Below, one piece after another: positions 62,028 to 64,000 of a stretch of 64,000 nt of DNA. Below the pieces are notes generated by a model, which had not been told where the DNA came from, did no database searches, and saw nothing but the letters and a program-made list of their open reading frames with translations. The position numbers were made by a program, and so were the translations under genes. This stretch comes from JAHJQZ01 sp963676075 (lineage in GTDB: Bacteria > Pseudomonadota > Alphaproteobacteria > Rhizobiales > Devosiaceae): the NCBI GenBank assembly GCA_963676075.2, contig CAXXNZ010000025.1, positions 124,001 to 188,000 of the forward strand. The letters are read 5' to 3'. Every line of letters begins with the position of its first letter. Position 1 is the stretch's first letter.

Positions 62028-63137
62028 ATGGGTGAGCAAAGCGACATATCCGGCAAACCGTCCGATCCGCTCAGGCGCGGCTGGACAACGGGCGCCTGCG
62101 CCACCGCCGCGACGCGCGCGGCGCTCGAAGCCTTGCTCGGCGACGATTTCATTGACCCGGTCGAAATCACCCTGCCCGGTGGCCAGACACCGGCTTTCGC
62201 CCTTGCCCATGAGAAAAAGGGCCCGGACTGGGCCGAAGCCGGTATCATCAAGGATGCCGGCGACGACCCGGATGTCACCCATGGCGCAACGGTCATCGCC
62301 CGTGTGGCGCGCGGCACGGCGGGAAGCGGCGTGAGTTTTCATGCCGGCCCCGGTGTCGGCACCATCACCAAACCGGGCTTGCCGCTGCCGCCGGGCGAGC
62401 CGGCGATCAATCCGGTGCCGCGCAAGATGATGGAAGAGGTGGTCGCCGCAGCCTGCGCCCGCCATGACGTTGCCGATGATATCTCGATCACCATCTCGAT
62501 TCCGGGCGGAGACAAGATCGCCGAAAAGACCTGGAATCCACGCCTCGGCATCGTTGGCGGCCTGTCGATCCTCGGCACCACCGGCATCGTCGTGCCCTAT
62601 TCCTGCTCGGCCTGGATCCATTCGATCCACCGCGGCATCGACGTCGCCCGCGCGACCGGGCTGTCCCATGTCGTCGGCGCCACCGGAGACCGCTCGGAAA
62701 AGGCGGCGCGGCGCGAACTCGGTCTGCCGGAGGCAGCCTATCTCGACATGGGCGATTTCGTCGGCGGCATGCTCAAATATTTGCGCCGGCACCCGGTCGA
62801 ACGCGTCACCATTGCTGGTGGCTTTGCCAAGTTGACCAAGCTCGCACAAGGGGCGATGGACCTGCACTCGACCCGATCGACAGTCGATCTCGAAGCGCTC
62901 GCCGCCATCGTTTCCGCCCTTGGCGGCAACGCGGATCTTGCCGCCCGCTGCGCCGGCGCCAATACGGCGCGCGAGGTGCTCGAACTCGCCGAAGCCGCCG
63001 GCCTGCCACTGGCTGCGCGAATTGCGACACTTGCGCGACAAAGCGCCGAGGCGATATTGAACACTTCCGCCACAAACGTTGACGTGATGATCGTTGCAGG
63101 AAACGGCGACATCGCGGGACGATCCGGAGAGATTTAG
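62028..63137 (+). CDS. cbiD: Cobalt-precorrin-5B C1-methyltransferase
   Basis: 369 residues. Recognisable by LRRGWTTGACATAATRAALEALL at the start, ITLPGGQTPAF, NPVPRKMMEEVV, GGLSILGTTGIVVPYSCSAWIHSIHRGIDVARATGL, and LGLPEAAYLDMGDFVGGMLKYLRRHP. CbiD performs the C1 methylation in cobalamin synthesis, alternative to CobF of some aerobic organisms. Its presence beside CobB, CobQ and CobK suggests CobF may be absent here. Divergent from cobA; followed after 3 bases by cobK. Confidence 0.93.
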   Translation: MGEQSDISGKPSDPLRRGWTTGACATAATRAALEALLGDDFIDPVEITLPGGQTPAFALAHEKKGPDWAEAGIIKDAGDDPDVTHGATVIARVARGTAGSGVSFHAGPGVGTITKPGLPLPPGEPAINPVPRKMMEEVVAAACARHDVADDISITISIPGGDKIAEKTWNPRLGIVGGLSILGTTGIVVPYSCSAWIHSIHRGIDVARATGLSHVVGATGDRSEKAARRELGLPEAAYLDMGDFVGGMLKYLRRHPVERVTIAGGFAKLTKLAQGAMDLHSTRSTVDLEALAAIVSALGGNADLAARCAGANTAREVLELAEAAGLPLAARIATLARQSAEAILNTSATNVDVMIVAGNGDIAGRSGEI

Positions 63138-63140
63138 TTC

Positions 63141-63881
63141 ATGCGCATTCTCATTCTGGCCGGCACGGCCGAGGCTCGCGATCTGGCCCGCAAGCTGGCG
63201 TCCCGCCGTCACGACATCACCTCCTCGCTGGCCGGACGCACCGATGACCCGAACCTGCCGGACGGACGCGTCCGCATGGGCGGTTTCGGCGGCGCCGACG
63301 GCATGGCCGACTACATCGCCAGCGAAGATTTCGAACTGGTCATCGATGCCACTCACCCCTATGCCGGCACGATCTCGGCCGAAGCGATCGAGGCCGCCGC
63401 CAAGCGCGATATTCCGCTGATCCGCTTCGATCGCCCCGCATGGCCGGAAACCGACGGCGCCAACTGGACCCATTTTGCCGACATCGCCAGCGCGCTCAGA
63501 GCCGTTCCAGCCAAGAAGAAGGCGCTGGTCACAACCGGACAGAAGGAACTCGCGGTCATCGCCGAGTGTCCGGAAGCCGATTTCCTCGTGCGTGTCATCG
63601 ATCCGCCGGACATCGAGATGCCGGACAACGCCCGCCTGCTGCTGGCGCGCCCGCCCTACACGCTCAAATCCGAGACCGATCTGATGGGGCGCAACGGCAT
63701 TACCCACCTGATCACCAAGAATTCCGGCTCCACGCAAACGCGCGACAAACTGTCGGCGGCGCAGGCGCTCGGCATCTCGGTGTTCATGATCGACCGGCCG
63801 CCGCTTCCCGAGGCGAAGAGCGTGACGACCGTCGAAGACATGCTCGACTCGGTTCACGATCTGGCAGCCGCCTCTGCCTGA
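63141..63881 (+). CDS. cobK: Precorrin-6A/cobalt-precorrin-6A reductase
   Basis: Reduces precorrin-6A in corrin ring synthesis with NADPH. 246 residues. Start MRILILAGTAEARDLARKLASRRHDITSSLAGRTDDPNLPDGRVRMGGFGGADGMADYI, then VIDATHPYAGTISAEAIEAA, VTTGQKELAVIA, and LITKNSGSTQTRDKLSAAQALGISVFMIDRPPLP, a CobK/CbiJ pattern. Located 3 bases after cbiD. The 3' end overlaps the oppositely oriented cobM end by 28 bases. Confidence 0.94.
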   Translation: MRILILAGTAEARDLARKLASRRHDITSSLAGRTDDPNLPDGRVRMGGFGGADGMADYIASEDFELVIDATHPYAGTISAEAIEAAAKRDIPLIRFDRPAWPETDGANWTHFADIASALRAVPAKKKALVTTGQKELAVIAECPEADFLVRVIDPPDIEMPDNARLLLARPPYTLKSETDLMGRNGITHLITKNSGSTQTRDKLSAAQALGISVFMIDRPPLPEAKSVTTVEDMLDSVHDLAAASA

Positions 63882-64000
63882 GCTTTGCGCTTCTTGCCCT
63901 TGTTTCTGAGCACATGGGCGTAGGCCGCGTCGTAAAGCCGGCTGTCGCGGAATTTCACGTCGCCGAAAACCGGACCGACGAAAACCAGCGCCGTTCGGGT
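63854..64000 (-). CDS. cobM: Precorrin-4 C11-methyltransferase, C-terminal end (partial)
   Basis: Only the last 48 residues are in the window: TRTALVFVGPVFGDVKFRDSRLYDAAYAHVLR followed by a Lys-rich tail and stop at 63854-63856. The segment matches the C-terminus of CobM (typically RTALIFVG...FRESALYDPDYQRRFR). It is convergent with cobK and overlaps it by 28 bases. Its beginning lies beyond position 64000. Confidence 0.8.
   Translation of the reverse strand, partial: TRTALVFVGPVFGDVKFRDSRLYDAAYAHVLRNKGKKRKAQAEAAARS

Noticed and set aside
1..64000. CRISPR array or insertion sequence
   Set aside because: No regularly spaced direct repeats and no transposase-like gene with terminal inverted repeats were found by eye.

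Overview
The window comes from a high-GC alphaproteobacterium, most likely of the Hyphomicrobiales (Rhizobiales). Supporting this are a C4-pathway 5-aminolevulinate synthase (HemA), a PodJ-like polarity protein with Sel1 repeats and a peptidoglycan-binding domain, a cobalamin synthesis cluster, a DUF952-PyrD pair, and a FixJ-type regulator. I cannot name the genus.

Positions 1-28931 are the right-hand part of a lambda-like prophage that continues past the left edge. The leftward head operon runs TerS, TerL, portal, gpW-like connector, S49 protease, scaffold, decoration protein, capsid. The leftward early operon (about 18.4 to 8.4 kb) encodes a Cro-like protein, a CII-like regulator, a ParB/MT-A70 fusion, a toprim primase and a P4-type helicase, and ends beside a 400-base block of GAGGGTTGCGA iterons that is probably the replication origin. 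A rightward CI-type repressor (18511-19191) faces the early operon across a cluster of TTGCC-N4-GGCAA operators. The same operator recurs at about 23.15 kb before a rightward cassette of small genes, excisionase and integrase. The element ends at 28931 in the 3' half of a tRNA-Thr(GGT) gene, the attR site.

Three insertions in the prophage look like lysogen-expressed cargo. The first is a 1199-residue SIR2-domain protein beside the repressor, resembling defence-associated sirtuins. The second is an AT-rich pentapeptide-repeat membrane protein set against the early operon. The third is a two-gene operon of unknown function between integrase and attR, which is the least explained part of the window.

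From 28.9 to 64 kb the genes are chromosomal: a GT87-like membrane protein, an OmpA-type lipoprotein, SDR enzymes, MscS and MscL channels, hemA, a periplasmic rhodanese, a cation diffusion facilitator, a FixJ-like regulator with a non-canonical receiver, the PodJ-like gene, a TauE/SafE-type permease, the DNA-repair pair PdeM and Lhr-type helicase, a MATE exporter, pyrD, and a cobalamin block. That block has cobA-cobB-cobQ-cbiB leftward and cbiD-cobK rightward, with the end of cobM entering from the right edge.

Six genes (capsid, S49 protease, gpW-like, podJ-like, a DUF3429-like gene, cobB) are broken by ten single-base insertions. In each case deleting the extra base or bases restores one in-frame product. 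No compensating deletions were seen, so residual sequencing or assembly error is more likely than decay. One insertion makes cobB and cobQ look like a single fused 932-codon gene; they are two genes.
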